Below the pieces are notes generated by a model. That model ran no database searches. It had not been told where the DNA came from and was given only the letters and a program-made list of their open reading frames with translations. Both the position numbers and the translations under genes were made by a program. A stretch of 64,000 nt of DNA, taken from NCBI GenBank assembly GCA_023150275.1, contig JAKLLG010000007.1, positions 1 to 64,000 on the forward strand. Reading direction: 5' to 3'. Positions 16,146 through 25,473 of the stretch are shown here, piece after piece. This stretch comes from Rhodocyclaceae bacterium. GTDB lineage: Bacteria > Pseudomonadota > Gammaproteobacteria > Burkholderiales > Rhodocyclaceae. How positions within the stretch are numbered: the first letter of the stretch is position 1; each line of letters starts with the position of its first letter.

Positions 16146-18851
16146 ATGACGCACAGTCCCTTCGCAGCGCTTCGTACCTTCCGTTACCGCGCCGGAGAGG
16201 TGCACCACGAAGGCGGATTCATCGCGCTGGCCGCACTCGAAGAGGCGGGTTGCGGGCACCTTTCCCGCCTGCCGGTCTCCTTGCGCATCGTCCTCGAATC
16301 GCTGCTGCGTCACTGTGACGGCAGACGGGTGAGCGAGGCACAGGTGCGCGCGCTGGCGAACTGGCAGCCGAACGCAGCGCGCAGCGAGGAAATCCCCTTC
16401 GTCGTCGCGCGAGTCGTGCTGCAGGATTTCACCGGCGTGCCACTGCTCTGCGATCTCGCCGCGATGCGCGAGGCTGCGGCGCGTGCCGGCGCCGATCCCC
16501 GTCGTGTAGAGCCGCGAGTGCCGGTCGATCTGGTTGTCGATCATTCGGTGCAGGTCGACCATCAGGCCAGCGCCGACGCGCTCGATCTCAACATGCGGCT
16601 CGAATTCAAACGCAATGCCGAGCGTTACCGCTTCATCAAGTGGGGCATGCAGGCCTTCGACACTTTCCGCGTCGTGCCGCCGGGTGTCGGCATCGTGCAC
16701 CAGGTCAATCTGGAATGGCTGGCGCGCGGCCTGCGGCAGGCGGACGGCGTTTTCTTCCCCGATACCCTGGTCGGCACCGATTCGCACACGACCATGATCA
16801 ACGCCCTCGGCGTCGTCGGCTGGGGCGTCGGCGGCATCGAGGCGGAGGCGGCCATGCTCGGGCAGCCGGTCGCCTTCCTTACGCCGGATGTCGTTGGCGT
16901 GCATCTCTCCGGCCGGCTGGCTGAGGGCGTGACCGCCACCGATCTGGTGCTCGCCGTCACCGAACGCTTGCGCCGCGCCCGCGTCGTCGGCAAGTTCGTC
17001 GAGTTCTTCGGTGAGGGAGCCGCCTCGCTTTCGCTCCCCGACCGCGCGACGATCGCCAACATGGCGCCGGAGTATGGTGCGACGATGGGTTTCTTTCCCG
17101 TCGATGCGGTCACCGTCGACTATCTCGCCGCCACCGGCCGCAGCGCAGACGAAGTGGCGGCCTTTGCCGCCTACTACCAGGCGCAGGGCCTGTTCGGCAT
17201 GCCGCGCGCCGGCGAGATCGACTACAGCGAAGAGATCGCCATCGATCTCGCGGCGATCCGCCCGGCTGTGGCCGGCCCGCGCCGGCCGCAGGACCGTATC
17301 GAACTCACCGCGCTGCGCGAACGCTTTATCGAGCTCTTTGCCGCGCCCGTGGTGACCGGCGGCTACGAGCGCCCCGCCGCGGATCTGAGCACGCGCCATC
17401 CGCTGACGCTGCGCGACGGCGCCGCGACCGACATTGGCGACGGCGATGTGCTGATCGCCGCAATCACTTCCTGCACCAACACCTCCAACCCCGGCGTGAT
17501 GCTCGCGGCCGGGCTGCTCGCGCAGAAAGCGGTAGCGCGCGGGCTCACCGTCAAGCCGCGCGTGAAGACTTCGCTGGCGCCGGGATCGCGCGTCGTCACC
17601 GACTATCTCGCCGCGGCCGGCCTGCTGCAGCCGCTGGAACAGCTGGGTTTCCACGTTGTTGCCTACGGCTGCACCACCTGCATCGGCAACGCCGGTCCGC
17701 TCGATGCGGCGATCGAGGCGACGCTGGCCGAACACGATCTGGTCTGCGCCGCCGTGCTCTCCGGAAACCGCAACTTCGAGGCGCGCATCCACCCGGCGAT
17801 CAAGGCCAACTTTCTCGCCAGCCCGCCGCTGGTGGTGGCGTTCGCCATCGCCGGTCGTATCGATATTGATCTCGTCGGTGAGCCGCTCGGGCGGGGCCGC
17901 TGCGGCGAACCGGTCTATCTGCGCGACATCTGGCCGAGTCCGGCAGAGGTGGCCGCCTTGCTGCACCACGCGCAGGCACCAGACACCTATCTCCGCCGCT
18001 ATCGCGACCTTGCCGAGTCGCAGCCGCTCTGGCGCGAGATTCCGGCGCCGCAGGGCGTGCGCTATGCCTGGGATGACTCGACCTACATCGCCGAGCCGCC
18101 CTTCCTCACGGATGCCCGGCCGGTCTCCGGTGGCATCGACAGCGCCCGCATTCTCGCCATGTTCGGCGATTCGGTGACCACCGATCACATCAGCCCGGCC
18201 GGCAACATCAAGCCGGATTCGCCGGCAGGCCGCTATCTGCAGGGCAAGGGCGTCGCCGTCGCCGAATTCAACAGCTACGGCGCGCGCCGCGGCCACCACG
18301 AGGTGATGCTGCGCGGCACCTTCGCCAATGTGCGCATCCGCAATCTGATGCTGCCGCCAAAGGCCGACGGCACGCGCATCGAAGGCGGCTTCACGTGTCA
18401 CTGGCCCTCGGGCGAAGTGCTGCCGATCTTCGAGGCCGCGATGCGCTACCGCGCCGACGGCGTGCCGACGGTGATCTTCGCCGGCGAGGAGTACGGCACC
18501 GGATCGAGCCGCGACTGGGCCGCCAAGGGCACCGCGCTGCTCGGCGTGCGCGCCGTGATTGCGAAGAGCTTCGAGCGCATCCACCGCGCCAACCTCGTCG
18601 GCATGGGTGTGCTGCCGATCCAGCTGCCCGCCGAGTGCGGCGACCTGCGCCTAAGCGGCGACGAGAGCATTGGCGTCGTCGGTATCGAGAAAGGCATTGC
18701 GCCACAGCAGAAGGTGACCCTCCTCATCCGCGGTAGCGATGGTGGTGAGCGGCGTATCGACGCCCGCCTGCGCGTCGATACGCCGGTCGAAGTTGATTAC
18801 CTGCGCGCCGGCGGGATCCTGCCTTACGTGCTGGCGCAGCTCATCAACTGA
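16146..18851 (+). CDS. acnA: Aconitate hydratase A
   Basis: A 901-residue aconitase of the AcnA/IRP type, interconverting citrate and isocitrate. The three [4Fe-4S] cysteines are visible, one in SCTNTSNP near residue 442 and two in CTTCIGN near 509-512. The substrate-binding [11 protein letters not shown] lies near the C-terminus in the swivel domain. Length and the VDHSVQVD and VGTDSHTTM motifs fit AcnA rather than AcnB. AGGAG precedes the ATG. The last 8 bases overlap the convergent LysR gene. Confidence 0.95.
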   Translation: MTHSPFAALRTFRYRAGEVHHEGGFIALAALEEAGCGHLSRLPVSLRIVLESLLRHCDGRRVSEAQVRALANWQPNAARSEEIPFVVARVVLQDFTGVPLLCDLAAMREAAARAGADPRRVEPRVPVDLVVDHSVQVDHQASADALDLNMRLEFKRNAERYRFIKWGMQAFDTFRVVPPGVGIVHQVNLEWLARGLRQADGVFFPDTLVGTDSHTTMINALGVVGWGVGGIEAEAAMLGQPVAFLTPDVVGVHLSGRLAEGVTATDLVLAVTERLRRARVVGKFVEFFGEGAASLSLPDRATIANMAPEYGATMGFFPVDAVTVDYLAATGRSADEVAAFAAYYQAQGLFGMPRAGEIDYSEEIAIDLAAIRPAVAGPRRPQDRIELTALRERFIELFAAPVVTGGYERPAADLSTRHPLTLRDGAATDIGDGDVLIAAITSCTNTSNPGVMLAAGLLAQKAVARGLTVKPRVKTSLAPGSRVVTDYLAAAGLLQPLEQLGFHVVAYGCTTCIGNAGPLDAAIEATLAEHDLVCAAVLSGNRNFEARIHPAIKANFLASPPLVVAFAIAGRIDIDLVGEPLGRGRCGEPVYLRDIWPSPAEVAALLHHAQAPDTYLRRYRDLAESQPLWREIPAPQGVRYAWDDSTYIAEPPFLTDARPVSGGIDSARILAMFGDSVTTDHISPAGNIKPDSPAGRYLQGKGVAVAEFNSYGARRGHHEVMLRGTFANVRIRNLMLPPKADGTRIEGGFTCHWPSGEVLPIFEAAMRYRADGVPTVIFAGEEYGTGSSRDWAAKGTALLGVRAVIAKSFERIHRANLVGMGVLPIQLPAECGDLRLSGDESIGVVGIEKGIAPQQKVTLLIRGSDGGERRIDARLRVDTPVEVDYLRAGGILPYVLAQLIN

Positions 18852-19791
18852 GCCCTGCGGCCCCCTCTCTGCCCCGACGTACCGGTGCCGGTTTGGCATC
18901 GCCACTCTTCAGCAACTCCTCGATGAACGCCTGCGCCGGCAGCGACAGCAGCTTGTCGCGCAGGTGTACGACGTTCCACGAACGGCGCAAGGGAAATCCC
19001 TTCACCTTGAGGACGGCCAGTTCCCCCTCTTCCACCATCCGCCCGAGCGCATGGCGCGAGAGCACGGCGAGCCCCATGCCGCTCGCAACGAGATCGCGGA
19101 TGGCTTCGTTGCTGGCGAGCGCCAGCCGCACCTTCAGCGCGATGCCCTCGACGCGCTGGAACTCGTCGATCGCATGCCGCGATCCGGAGCCGGTCTCGCG
19201 CAGCAGGAAGGGCTCGTTTAGCAGATCGCGCAGCGTCAGCTGTCGGCGTGACACCGCCCAGTGACCGGGTGGTGCAACGACGACGTGCTCATTCTGCAGG
19301 AAGGGGCGCACGACGACATCGAGATCCTCGGGCGGGTGCGACATGATGTAGAGGTCGTCGCGGTTGCCGCGCATCCGCTCGACGATCTGCGCGCGGTTGG
19401 CGATCTCCAGTTCGATGTCGATTTCCGGGTAGCGCTGGCAGAAGGCGCCGAGCAGGCGCGGGAGGAAGTACTTGGCGGTACTCACCAGCGCCACGCGCAG
19501 CTTGCCGCGCTTCATCCCCTTGAGATCCTCGATCGCCGCTTCGAAGCGGTTCCATACATCGTCGAGCTGGCGCACGGTGGCGAGCAATTCCTCGCCGGCG
19601 GCGGAAAGACGCAGCGTGCGGCCGTGCTGCTCGAACAGCGGCAGGCCGAGCACGTCGGCAATCTGGCGAATCTGGATGGAGACCGCTGGCTGGGTGAGGT
19701 GCAGCTCCTCGGCAGCGCGCGAATAGCTGGCACGCCGGGCAACGGCTTCGAAGCTCTGCAACTGGCGGAAGGTGATACGGCGTCTAGGCAT
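18844..19791 (-). CDS. LysR-family regulator, CbbR-like
   Basis: A 315-residue LysR-type regulator. The N-terminal winged HTH ([33 protein letters not shown]; core [13 protein letters not shown]) is followed by an effector-binding domain. Sequence style, for example [20 protein letters not shown] and the [11 protein letters not shown] segment, resembles CbbR regulators of CO2-fixation genes. It diverges from the cluster holding sbtA/sbtB, so control of inorganic carbon uptake is the likely role by position. The AT-rich gap at 19792-19910 is the probable operator. Confidence 0.82.
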   Translation of the reverse strand: MPRRRITFRQLQSFEAVARRASYSRAAEELHLTQPAVSIQIRQIADVLGLPLFEQHGRTLRLSAAGEELLATVRQLDDVWNRFEAAIEDLKGMKRGKLRVALVSTAKYFLPRLLGAFCQRYPEIDIELEIANRAQIVERMRGNRDDLYIMSHPPEDLDVVVRPFLQNEHVVVAPPGHWAVSRRQLTLRDLLNEPFLLRETGSGSRHAIDEFQRVEGIALKVRLALASNEAIRDLVASGMGLAVLSRHALGRMVEEGELAVLKVKGFPLRRSWNVVHLRDKLLSLPAQAFIEELLKSGDAKPAPVRRGREGAAGLS

Positions 19792-19910
19792 ATAAGTACT
19801 GACAAATACAATAATCGAATTTCTTTAATTGGATTTTATATTTAATCGGGGGGATATTGGCAACGTCCGCGATGCGGACAGCCCAACCAACATGAAAAAG
19901 GAGAAACGCC
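19792..19910 (+). promoter_or_regulatory. Divergent AT-rich promoter region between LysR gene and TerB/SbtA cluster
   Basis: About 60 bases (19792-19855) are strikingly AT-rich against the GC-rich surroundings, with repeated TTTAAT/TTAATT runs and TATATTTAAT near 19836-19846. Those features suit LysR T-N11-A type sites and a -10 box for the plus-strand cluster. Exact boxes cannot be fixed by eye. A strong AAAAAGGAG ribosome site precedes the ATG at 19911. Confidence 0.45.
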
Positions 19911-20393
19911 ATGCGCCACTACCCCGCCAACAGCCCGAAGGCAGCCGCCCGAATTCTTGCGCTGGCGCTCCTCGCCGACGGCGCGATCGACCCCTCCGAA
20001 TTGCGCTCGCTGAAGCAGCAGCACGTGCTTGATCGTCTCGGCATGAGCGAGCGCGAATTCGATGCGGTGATTCACGAACTGTGCGAGGACCTGCTCGCCT
20101 ACGCCGAGCGAAACACCAGCGGCCAGCTTGAGATCGGCCATAGCGGATTGCGCCATGTGCTCGGCGAACTGACGCTGCGCCGCCTGCAGCGCCGGGTGCT
20201 GCAGACCGTGCTCGACATCGTCCATGCCGATGGCTATCTCTCGGGCGGTGAGGCGGTGCTGGTCTCGCTGGCGGTGGAGTGCTGGGGCTTCGAGCCGCAC
20301 GAGGCGCTGCGCGTGACGCCGATGCCGGGCCGTCGCTGGCCGCCTCGCGTGGCACGCATCGCCCGCATGGCCGGTGCAAGCCTGGCACGCTGA
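19911..20393 (+). CDS. TerB-like protein of unknown function
   Basis: A 160-residue soluble, helical protein. Two acidic repeats, LLADGAIDPSELRSL and VHADGYLSGGEAVLV, resemble the TerB fold. It has no signal peptide or membrane helix. It is the first gene of the plus-strand cluster leading to DUF456, sbtA and sbtB and is divergent from the CbbR-like regulator. Function is not known; a tellurite phenotype should not be assumed. Confidence 0.6.
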   Translation: MRHYPANSPKAAARILALALLADGAIDPSELRSLKQQHVLDRLGMSEREFDAVIHELCEDLLAYAERNTSGQLEIGHSGLRHVLGELTLRRLQRRVLQTVLDIVHADGYLSGGEAVLVSLAVECWGFEPHEALRVTPMPGRRWPPRVARIARMAGASLAR

Positions 20394-20420
20394 GCTTCGC
20401 GTCGTAGCGTGTCCGCAGCC

Positions 20421-20447
20421 ACGGCGGGGAGCGAAGCTCTCCGCCGT
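20421..20447 (+). terminator. Hairpin between the TerB-like and DUF456 genes
   Basis: ACGGCGGGGAGC and GCTCTCCGCCGT pair around a GAA loop (12 bp with one G-T pair). The sequence after it (TTCTCACATTTG) is only weakly T-rich, so it may be a leaky terminator, processing site or mRNA stabiliser rather than a full stop. Confidence 0.45.
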
Positions 20448-20477
20448 TCTCACATTTGAAAAAAGGAACCCGTTTTC

Positions 20478-20957
20478 ATGGAAACCCTGCTCGTCGTGGC
20501 GGCACTCGTTGCCGTCGCCCTTGGTATCGCGGGCATCGTGCTGCCGCTGCTGCCCGGCGTGCCGTTGATCTTCGCCGGGCTCTGGTTGCTCGCATGGACC
20601 GATGATTTCGCGCATGTCAGCGAAACCACGATCATCATCCTCGCCGGCATGGCGGTGATCGCCTGGCTGGTCGACTACGTTGCCGCGGCGCTTGGCGTGA
20701 AGCGTGCCGGCGCCAGCAGCCTTGCGGTCGCCGGCGCAGCGATCGGCGCCGCCGTCGGCCTGCTCGGCGGACTGGTCGGCATCATCATCGGGCCAATCCT
20801 TGGTGCCATCACAGGTGAGCTGCTGGCACGGCGCAACCGCCTGCAGGCAGCGAAGGCCGGCATCGCGGCCGGCATCGGCTTCCTGCTCGCCGTGGCGGCG
20901 AAGATTGGCATCGCCTTCACGATGATCGGGATGTTTGCCTTCGCCTGGTTCGCTTGA
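20478..20957 (+). CDS. DUF456 membrane protein
   Basis: A 159-residue hydrophobic protein with a DUF456-type glycine-rich layout. LPLLPGVPLIFAGLWLLAW near the N-terminus (LLPGVPLIFAG is the typical motif) is followed by several Gly/Ala helices (AGAAIGAAVGLLGGLVG, IIIGPILGAITGELL). Function is unknown in the family; the Gly-rich segments recall glycine-zipper membrane proteins. AAAGGAA precedes the ATG. It sits 12 bp ahead of sbtA, so the two are probably cotranscribed. Confidence 0.8.
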   Translation: METLLVVAALVAVALGIAGIVLPLLPGVPLIFAGLWLLAWTDDFAHVSETTIIILAGMAVIAWLVDYVAAALGVKRAGASSLAVAGAAIGAAVGLLGGLVGIIIGPILGAITGELLARRNRLQAAKAGIAAGIGFLLAVAAKIGIAFTMIGMFAFAWFA

Positions 20958-20969
20958 AGCATTGCCAGC

Positions 20970-21914
20970 ATGCCTTTCGAGCCCGTCATCCTGTTTTTCC
21001 TGCTCGGTCTCGTCGCCGGCATTGCACGCTCGGACCTGAAGATTCCTGGCGTGCTTTACGAGTCGCTGTCGATCTTCCTGCTGCTGGCGATCGGCTTGAA
21101 GGGCGGCGTCGAACTGGCGCGGCACTCGGTCGTTGCGTTGTTGCCGCAAGCGGCAATGGTGGTGCTGACGGCGGCGCTGATCCCGCTTCTCGCCTTTCCG
21201 CTGTTGCGCCGACTGGGCGGCTTTGCGCGTGCCGATGCCGCCTCGATCGCGGCACACTACGGCTCGGTGAGCGTCGTTACCTTCGCCGTCGCCGCGGCCT
21301 GGCTCGCGGGGCGCGGCATCGAGGCGGAGGGGCACCTGATCGTCTTTCTCGTGCTGCTCGAATTTCCGGCGCTGGTCATCGGCGTGCTGCTCGCGCGCGG
21401 CATCGGTGCCGACACTCCGTGGGGGCGTGTGCTGCACGAAGTGTTCGCCGGCAAGAGCATCGTGCTCCTCGTCGGCGGCCTCGTGATTGGCTGGGTCGCC
21501 GGCCCGGAAGGCATCCAGCCACTCGACCGGCTGTTCATCGATCTGTTCAAGGGCATGCTCGCCTTCTTCCTGCTGGAGATGGGCCTGGTTGCCGCCGGGC
21601 GTCTCGGCGACCTGCGGCGCGCCGGCCCCTTTCTCGCCGGCTTCGCCATCGCCATGCCGCTTGCCGCCGGCGTGCTTGGTACGCTGACCGGCACCCTGCT
21701 CGGCCTCTCGGTCGGCGGCGCCACGCTGCTCGGCACGCTCTACGCCAGCGCCTCCTACATTGCGGCGCCGGCGGCGATGCGTATTGCCGTGCCGGAAGCG
21801 AATCCGGCGCTGTCGATTGGCGCCTCGCTCGGCGTCACCTTTCCCTTCAACCTGCTCGCTGGCATTCCCGTCTATCACTGGCTCGCCGGCACCTTCAACG
21901 GGTGGCTGAAATGA
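20970..21914 (+). CDS. sbtA: Sodium-dependent bicarbonate transporter SbtA family
   Basis: A 314-residue polytopic membrane protein of the SbtA (DUF897) family. Characteristic segments are SIFLLLAIGLKGGVEL, AHYGSVSVVTFAVA and LLEFPALVIG in the first half, and FFLLEMGLVAAGRL and LYASASYIAAPAAMRIAVPEA in the second. The last contains the conserved substrate-site region. Cyanobacterial SbtA imports HCO3- with Na+. The next gene is its PII-like partner and overlaps by four bases, as expected for an SbtA-SbtB pair. Confidence 0.92.
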   Translation: MPFEPVILFFLLGLVAGIARSDLKIPGVLYESLSIFLLLAIGLKGGVELARHSVVALLPQAAMVVLTAALIPLLAFPLLRRLGGFARADAASIAAHYGSVSVVTFAVAAAWLAGRGIEAEGHLIVFLVLLEFPALVIGVLLARGIGADTPWGRVLHEVFAGKSIVLLVGGLVIGWVAGPEGIQPLDRLFIDLFKGMLAFFLLEMGLVAAGRLGDLRRAGPFLAGFAIAMPLAAGVLGTLTGTLLGLSVGGATLLGTLYASASYIAAPAAMRIAVPEANPALSIGASLGVTFPFNLLAGIPVYHWLAGTFNGWLK

Positions 21915-22219
21915 ACATGCCGCATGCAGCCTGCAAGTTGCTCACGGTGATCTGCGAGGCGGGGCTGGAGAACGACCTGCTGCGCGATCTCGAAAGACTG
22001 GGCGCCACCGGCTATACGATCACCGATGCCCGCGGTCGTGGCGCACGCGGCGTGCGCAATGCCGCGTGGAGCGAGAGCGCGAACATTCGCGTCGAGGTGC
22101 TGTGCTCGGAACCAACGGCGGAAGCGATCGTCCAACGCCTCAAGCAGCGCTATTACGCCAACTACGCAATGGTTCTGTTCATGGCGGATGTCGCGGTGCT
22201 CAGAGTGGAGAAATTCTGA
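21911..22219 (+). CDS. sbtB: PII-like protein SbtB
   Basis: A 102-residue PII-like protein. The fold is recognisable from KLLTVICEAGLENDLLRDL at the start, a T-loop region with ARGRGARGVRNAAW, and VQRLKQRYYANYAMVLFMADVAVLR at the end. Cyanobacterial SbtB binds adenine nucleotides including cAMP and controls SbtA. The ATGA overlap with sbtA supports a functional pair. It is not a classical GlnB/GlnK, since the uridylylated Tyr motif is not seen. Confidence 0.88.
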   Translation: MNMPHAACKLLTVICEAGLENDLLRDLERLGATGYTITDARGRGARGVRNAAWSESANIRVEVLCSEPTAEAIVQRLKQRYYANYAMVLFMADVAVLRVEKF

Positions 22220-22221
22220 TC

Positions 22222-22500
22222 ATGATCCTGATCGGCAACGTACCGCCCCCGACGCAGCTTTCACCAGCGCGTGGCGTCGTGTTGCGCGAGTTTGCGCCGC
22301 GTACCGACCGCGTGCCGCGCGATCTGCGCGTCGATACCCCGGAGATACAGGAATCCTTCCGCGTCAGCTTCAGCGATGCAGCGCTGGCTGCCGCCTCGGG
22401 TAGCGTCCGCGATGCGGCGCAGCGCCCGACCGTGACCGACGAGGGCGAACTGGGCGCCGATCCACGCCTGCTCGCCTATCGGCGCATCGCGGCCTTATGA
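22222..22500 (+). CDS. Hypothetical protein downstream of sbtAB
   Basis: A 92-residue protein starting two bases after the sbtB stop and ending 7 bases before the PAP2 gene. It has no signal peptide, membrane helix or motif I recognise. It is mildly Arg/Pro/Asp-rich, with a segment DLRVDTPEIQESFRVSFSD. The tight spacing argues that it is real and cotranscribed with sbtAB. No function is proposed. Confidence 0.6.
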   Translation: MILIGNVPPPTQLSPARGVVLREFAPRTDRVPRDLRVDTPEIQESFRVSFSDAALAAASGSVRDAAQRPTVTDEGELGADPRLLAYRRIAAL

Positions 22501-22507
22501 TCCGGGG

Positions 22508-23029
22508 ATGATCGCCACTATCGACGCAGCCCTACTCGATGCCATGGCCGGGCTGCGCGGCCCGGTGCTGGATGTTTTCTTCAGCCTGGTTACGTGGGCA
22601 GGCTCGCTGTGGCTCCTGGCGCCGGCCGCGCTGTTGTTCGTCGCCGCGGCGGGCGTGAACGGGCGTGCGCGCATCCTGCCTGTGCTTGCACTGGCGGGAG
22701 CGTCGCTCACCTGCCACGCGCTCAAGATCGCCACCGACCGGCCACGCCCGGATGCGCATCCCCTGGTACAGGCACTGCCCGCCGACGCGTCCTTCCCCAG
22801 CGCGCACAGCGCGCAGGCCGCCGCATTCTTCACCGCTCTCTGGTTGTTGCTGCCGCCCGAGGCGCGGCGCCGCTGGGCGATGCCGCTCGTCGCGCTGGTC
22901 GCCATTGTCGGTGTGTCGCGCCTTTACCTGCAGGTGCATTGGCCGAGCGATGTCTTCGTCGGCACAGTGCTCGGCGTTGCCGTCGCCTTCGCGGCCAACT
23001 ATTTCGGCAGGCTCAGGGAGACCGCGTGA
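22508..23029 (+). CDS. PAP2-family membrane phosphatase
   Basis: A 173-residue membrane phosphatase with all three PAP2 motifs: KIATDRPRP (K-x6-RP type), PSAHSAQAAA (P-S-x-H) and SRLYLQVHWPSDVFVG (SR-x5-H-x3-D). The catalytic His and Arg residues are kept. Likely substrates are phosphatidate or undecaprenyl pyrophosphate. The following dgkA overlaps it, which fits a lipid phosphorylation/dephosphorylation pair. Confidence 0.9.
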   Translation: MIATIDAALLDAMAGLRGPVLDVFFSLVTWAGSLWLLAPAALLFVAAAGVNGRARILPVLALAGASLTCHALKIATDRPRPDAHPLVQALPADASFPSAHSAQAAAFFTALWLLLPPEARRRWAMPLVALVAIVGVSRLYLQVHWPSDVFVGTVLGVAVAFAANYFGRLRETA

Positions 23030-23418
23030 GGAACAAGTTTCTTGGCACCGGCGAAGCCGGCTACCACCCATTGCGCAAGATCGCCACGGTCTACTCCGGG
23101 CTGCGCTACGCGGTGCTCTACGACTTCAGCGTCGCTTACAAGCTGGTGCTGTCGGCAGTGTTGCTCGTCGCCGCCTTTTTCCTGCGCGAATGGGTCGACG
23201 TGGTGCTCATCGTGCTGGCGACCGGCCTCGTGCTGGTGGCGGAAATCTTCAACAGCGCGATCGAGGCGCTTTGCGATTTCGTCGAGGAGCGGCACAACGA
23301 GAAGATCAAAGTGATCAAGGATATTGCCGCTGCCGCGGTCGGCATCTGCATCCTGATCTGGCTGTTCGTGCTGCTGTTCGAGGTTTGGGAAATCCTTGCG
23401 GCGCTACGCGTCGGCTGA
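23026..23418 (+). CDS. dgkA: Diacylglycerol kinase DgkA
   Basis: A 130-residue integral membrane kinase with three helices. The family signature AEIFNSAIEALCDFV and the preceding LVAEIFNSAIE Glu/Asn residues are present; a HNEKIKVIKDIAAAAV loop follows. It uses ATP to phosphorylate diacylglycerol (or undecaprenol). The GTG start (23026) overlaps the TGA of the PAP2 gene. The last 15 bases overlap the convergent gene at 23404. Confidence 0.92.
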   Translation: MRNKFLGTGEAGYHPLRKIATVYSGLRYAVLYDFSVAYKLVLSAVLLVAAFFLREWVDVVLIVLATGLVLVAEIFNSAIEALCDFVEERHNEKIKVIKDIAAAAVGICILIWLFVLLFEVWEILAALRVG

Positions 23419-25467
23419 CGGCTTCTCCACCGGGGCCGCAACGAAACTGGCGGGATTGGTGGCGAAGCGCCGCCACAGCGCACGCAGCAGTGCGCCGCTC
23501 TGGCGGAAGCTGACATCTCGCGCGCGCAGCGCCATCCACAGCGCCAGCGAAAAACTCACCGACAGGTTGACGATGCCGATCAGAGCGACGCCAAGCGCCG
23601 CCCAGAGCAGGGCCGTGAGCGGTAGCGCGAAACCGAATGCCGAGTAGGCGTAGCCGAGGTTCGCCGACGAGAAGGCGATATGGCGGATATCGATCGGCAG
23701 CCCGAGAATCAGCCCGATGGTGCCGGCCGAGCCGAGCATGCAGCCGAACAGGAAATTGCCGGAGATGCCGCCGAGGTTGTTGTCGACATAGCCACCGACA
23801 TGATCAGCGCGTGCGCTGCCAACGAGGCGGCGCAGCCAGGAGAGGCGTGCAACGCGCTCGCCGATGCGCGCGTAGCTCGCCAGGTTGTCGAAATAGCCGG
23901 AAAGAATGCCGGAAAAGAACAGGAAGATGCCGGCGATGGCCGCATGCGGCAAGGCCCAGCCGAGCAGGTCGAGATCGTCGATCAGGTGTGCGCCCTTGGC
24001 CGTGTCGATCATCGGCGCCCCTGCCAGGGAGGCCCAGGCAAAGGTGATGGCGAGCGCGGTCGGCAGCGCGATGGCGACGTTGCCGATGATCGCGGCAATC
24101 TGGCTGCGTATGACGTCGGCGATCAGGTCGACCAGCCGCTCGATATCTTGCGCCCGCCCGCTGTCGGCCTCGCCGAGATAGCCGGCGATGGTCTGTGCCG
24201 TCATTGCCGGCTGCTTGGTGGCGATGGTCAGGTGCAGCATGTAGATCAACGCGAACCCCAGCCCATAGATCATGCTGTAGACAAAGGCGTAGCCGATCGG
24301 CGCCATGTCGAGCTTGGAGGCGAATATCTTGAGCAGTGCGAGTACGGCGATGATGGCGCCGGCACCCATCGCCGAACGCCACATGCCGAAATAGGCGCTG
24401 CGCGTTTCAGTGATGTAGTGCTCGCCGGATTTTGCCGCGTTGTCGGTCACGCGCAGCGCGAGCAGGCTCATGCCGCGCGAGACATGCTGGGCGATGCTGT
24501 TGCGCCGGTTCTCCGAGCGCACCGCATGCCGCAGCAGCTTGCGCCAATGCTCGATCGCTTCGTTGCGCCCGCCCTCGCGCCAGAAGGCGCCGAGCAGAGC
24601 GGCCATCATTTCCAGCCGGTAGAGGCACTGTTCGGTACGGCGCAGCTTGAAGGTCAGCGACAGGCTGGTGCCGCGCTGCAGCGCGGCGCGATGTGCCTTG
24701 TCGATCACCTTCTGGCACTGGTCGATCAGCACCAGCAGGTGCTTTTCGTCTTCGCTGGGCGCCCGGTAGTCGGCCAGTGCGCTACGCCAGTCTTCGGCGA
24801 AGCGCTGCACCTCGCCGGCGATGGCGCGAAATGCTGCTGCGTAGCCGAGCAGCGATTCTCCCAATCGGCGGAACTCATGATCGATGTCGACGCCACTGAT
24901 CCGGTAGGCGAGGATCAGCATCGCCTCGATGAACTGATCGAGCAACTGGCGCTTCTGCACGCGGCCGAGCTCGTCATCCGGAATCAACAGTGACCAGTAG
25001 CGTGCCGAGTTCTCGTCGGGGATTTCCGCCATCCAGACCCAGTCGTCGTCGCGGTGCAGGATCATCTTCAGGCAGTCGCGGAACTCCTGCGCGTCGGGTA
25101 CCTCGGGCAGCAGTCGATGGCTGACGATACGCATCAGTTCGCTGAAGAAGCCGGTGGGCGGCAGGATGCCGCTGTCGGTCAGGAAGCCGACGAGGCGGCG
25201 GTTGACGACGAGATCGGCAAACGCCTGCCGCAGCAGCGCGCGTTTTTCGTCGTCGGTTTCGAGCAGATCGAGCAGTGTCGCGTGGCGCGCGATGGCCTCC
25301 TCAACCAGCGCCGCCCGTGGCGGTCGCATGATGTCGTAGATCTTGATGAACAGGCGCAGTGCATCGTTGTGCTCACGGTAACTCTCGAGCGCGTCGGCGA
25401 AGCGCAGGGCGTGGAACGCGTGTTCGGAGTGCTTCGAATTTTTTGAATGCGCGGCAGTTGTATTCAC
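23404..25467 (-). CDS. Large membrane protein of the 'site-specific recombinase' (Gcr/SpecificRecomb) family
   Basis: A 687-residue protein matching a betaproteobacterial/neisserial family traditionally labelled site-specific recombinase. The sequence shows a soluble helical N-terminal half (~380 residues) and a C-terminal half with several hydrophobic helices (for example SAMGAGAIIAVLALLKIFA and LPHAAIAGIFLFFSGILSGYF, shorter core AGIFLFFSGILSGYF). No tyrosine- or serine-recombinase catalytic motif is visible, so the family label is doubtful. The start is GTG at 25467, 6 bases after the NlpC gene. Confidence 0.7.
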   Translation of the reverse strand: MNTTAAHSKNSKHSEHAFHALRFADALESYREHNDALRLFIKIYDIMRPPRAALVEEAIARHATLLDLLETDDEKRALLRQAFADLVVNRRLVGFLTDSGILPPTGFFSELMRIVSHRLLPEVPDAQEFRDCLKMILHRDDDWVWMAEIPDENSARYWSLLIPDDELGRVQKRQLLDQFIEAMLILAYRISGVDIDHEFRRLGESLLGYAAAFRAIAGEVQRFAEDWRSALADYRAPSEDEKHLLVLIDQCQKVIDKAHRAALQRGTSLSLTFKLRRTEQCLYRLEMMAALLGAFWREGGRNEAIEHWRKLLRHAVRSENRRNSIAQHVSRGMSLLALRVTDNAAKSGEHYITETRSAYFGMWRSAMGAGAIIAVLALLKIFASKLDMAPIGYAFVYSMIYGLGFALIYMLHLTIATKQPAMTAQTIAGYLGEADSGRAQDIERLVDLIADVIRSQIAAIIGNVAIALPTALAITFAWASLAGAPMIDTAKGAHLIDDLDLLGWALPHAAIAGIFLFFSGILSGYFDNLASYARIGERVARLSWLRRLVGSARADHVGGYVDNNLGGISGNFLFGCMLGSAGTIGLILGLPIDIRHIAFSSANLGYAYSAFGFALPLTALLWAALGVALIGIVNLSVSFSLALWMALRARDVSFRQSGALLRALWRRFATNPASFVAAPVEKPSADA

Positions 25468-25473
25468 AAGCGT

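Noticed and set aside
16011-18584. 857-codon open frame antisense to aconitase
   Set aside because: Opposite strand of a motif-complete acnA; no domain recognised and composition fits a shadow frame.
21911-22219. Classical nitrogen PII (GlnB/GlnK)
   Set aside because: No T-loop uridylylation motif and the overlapping sbtA partner points to SbtB.
23404-25467. Mobile element based on the 'site-specific recombinase' label
   Set aside because: No recombinase catalytic motifs, no terminal repeats, and the gene is a large membrane protein in a conserved-looking context.
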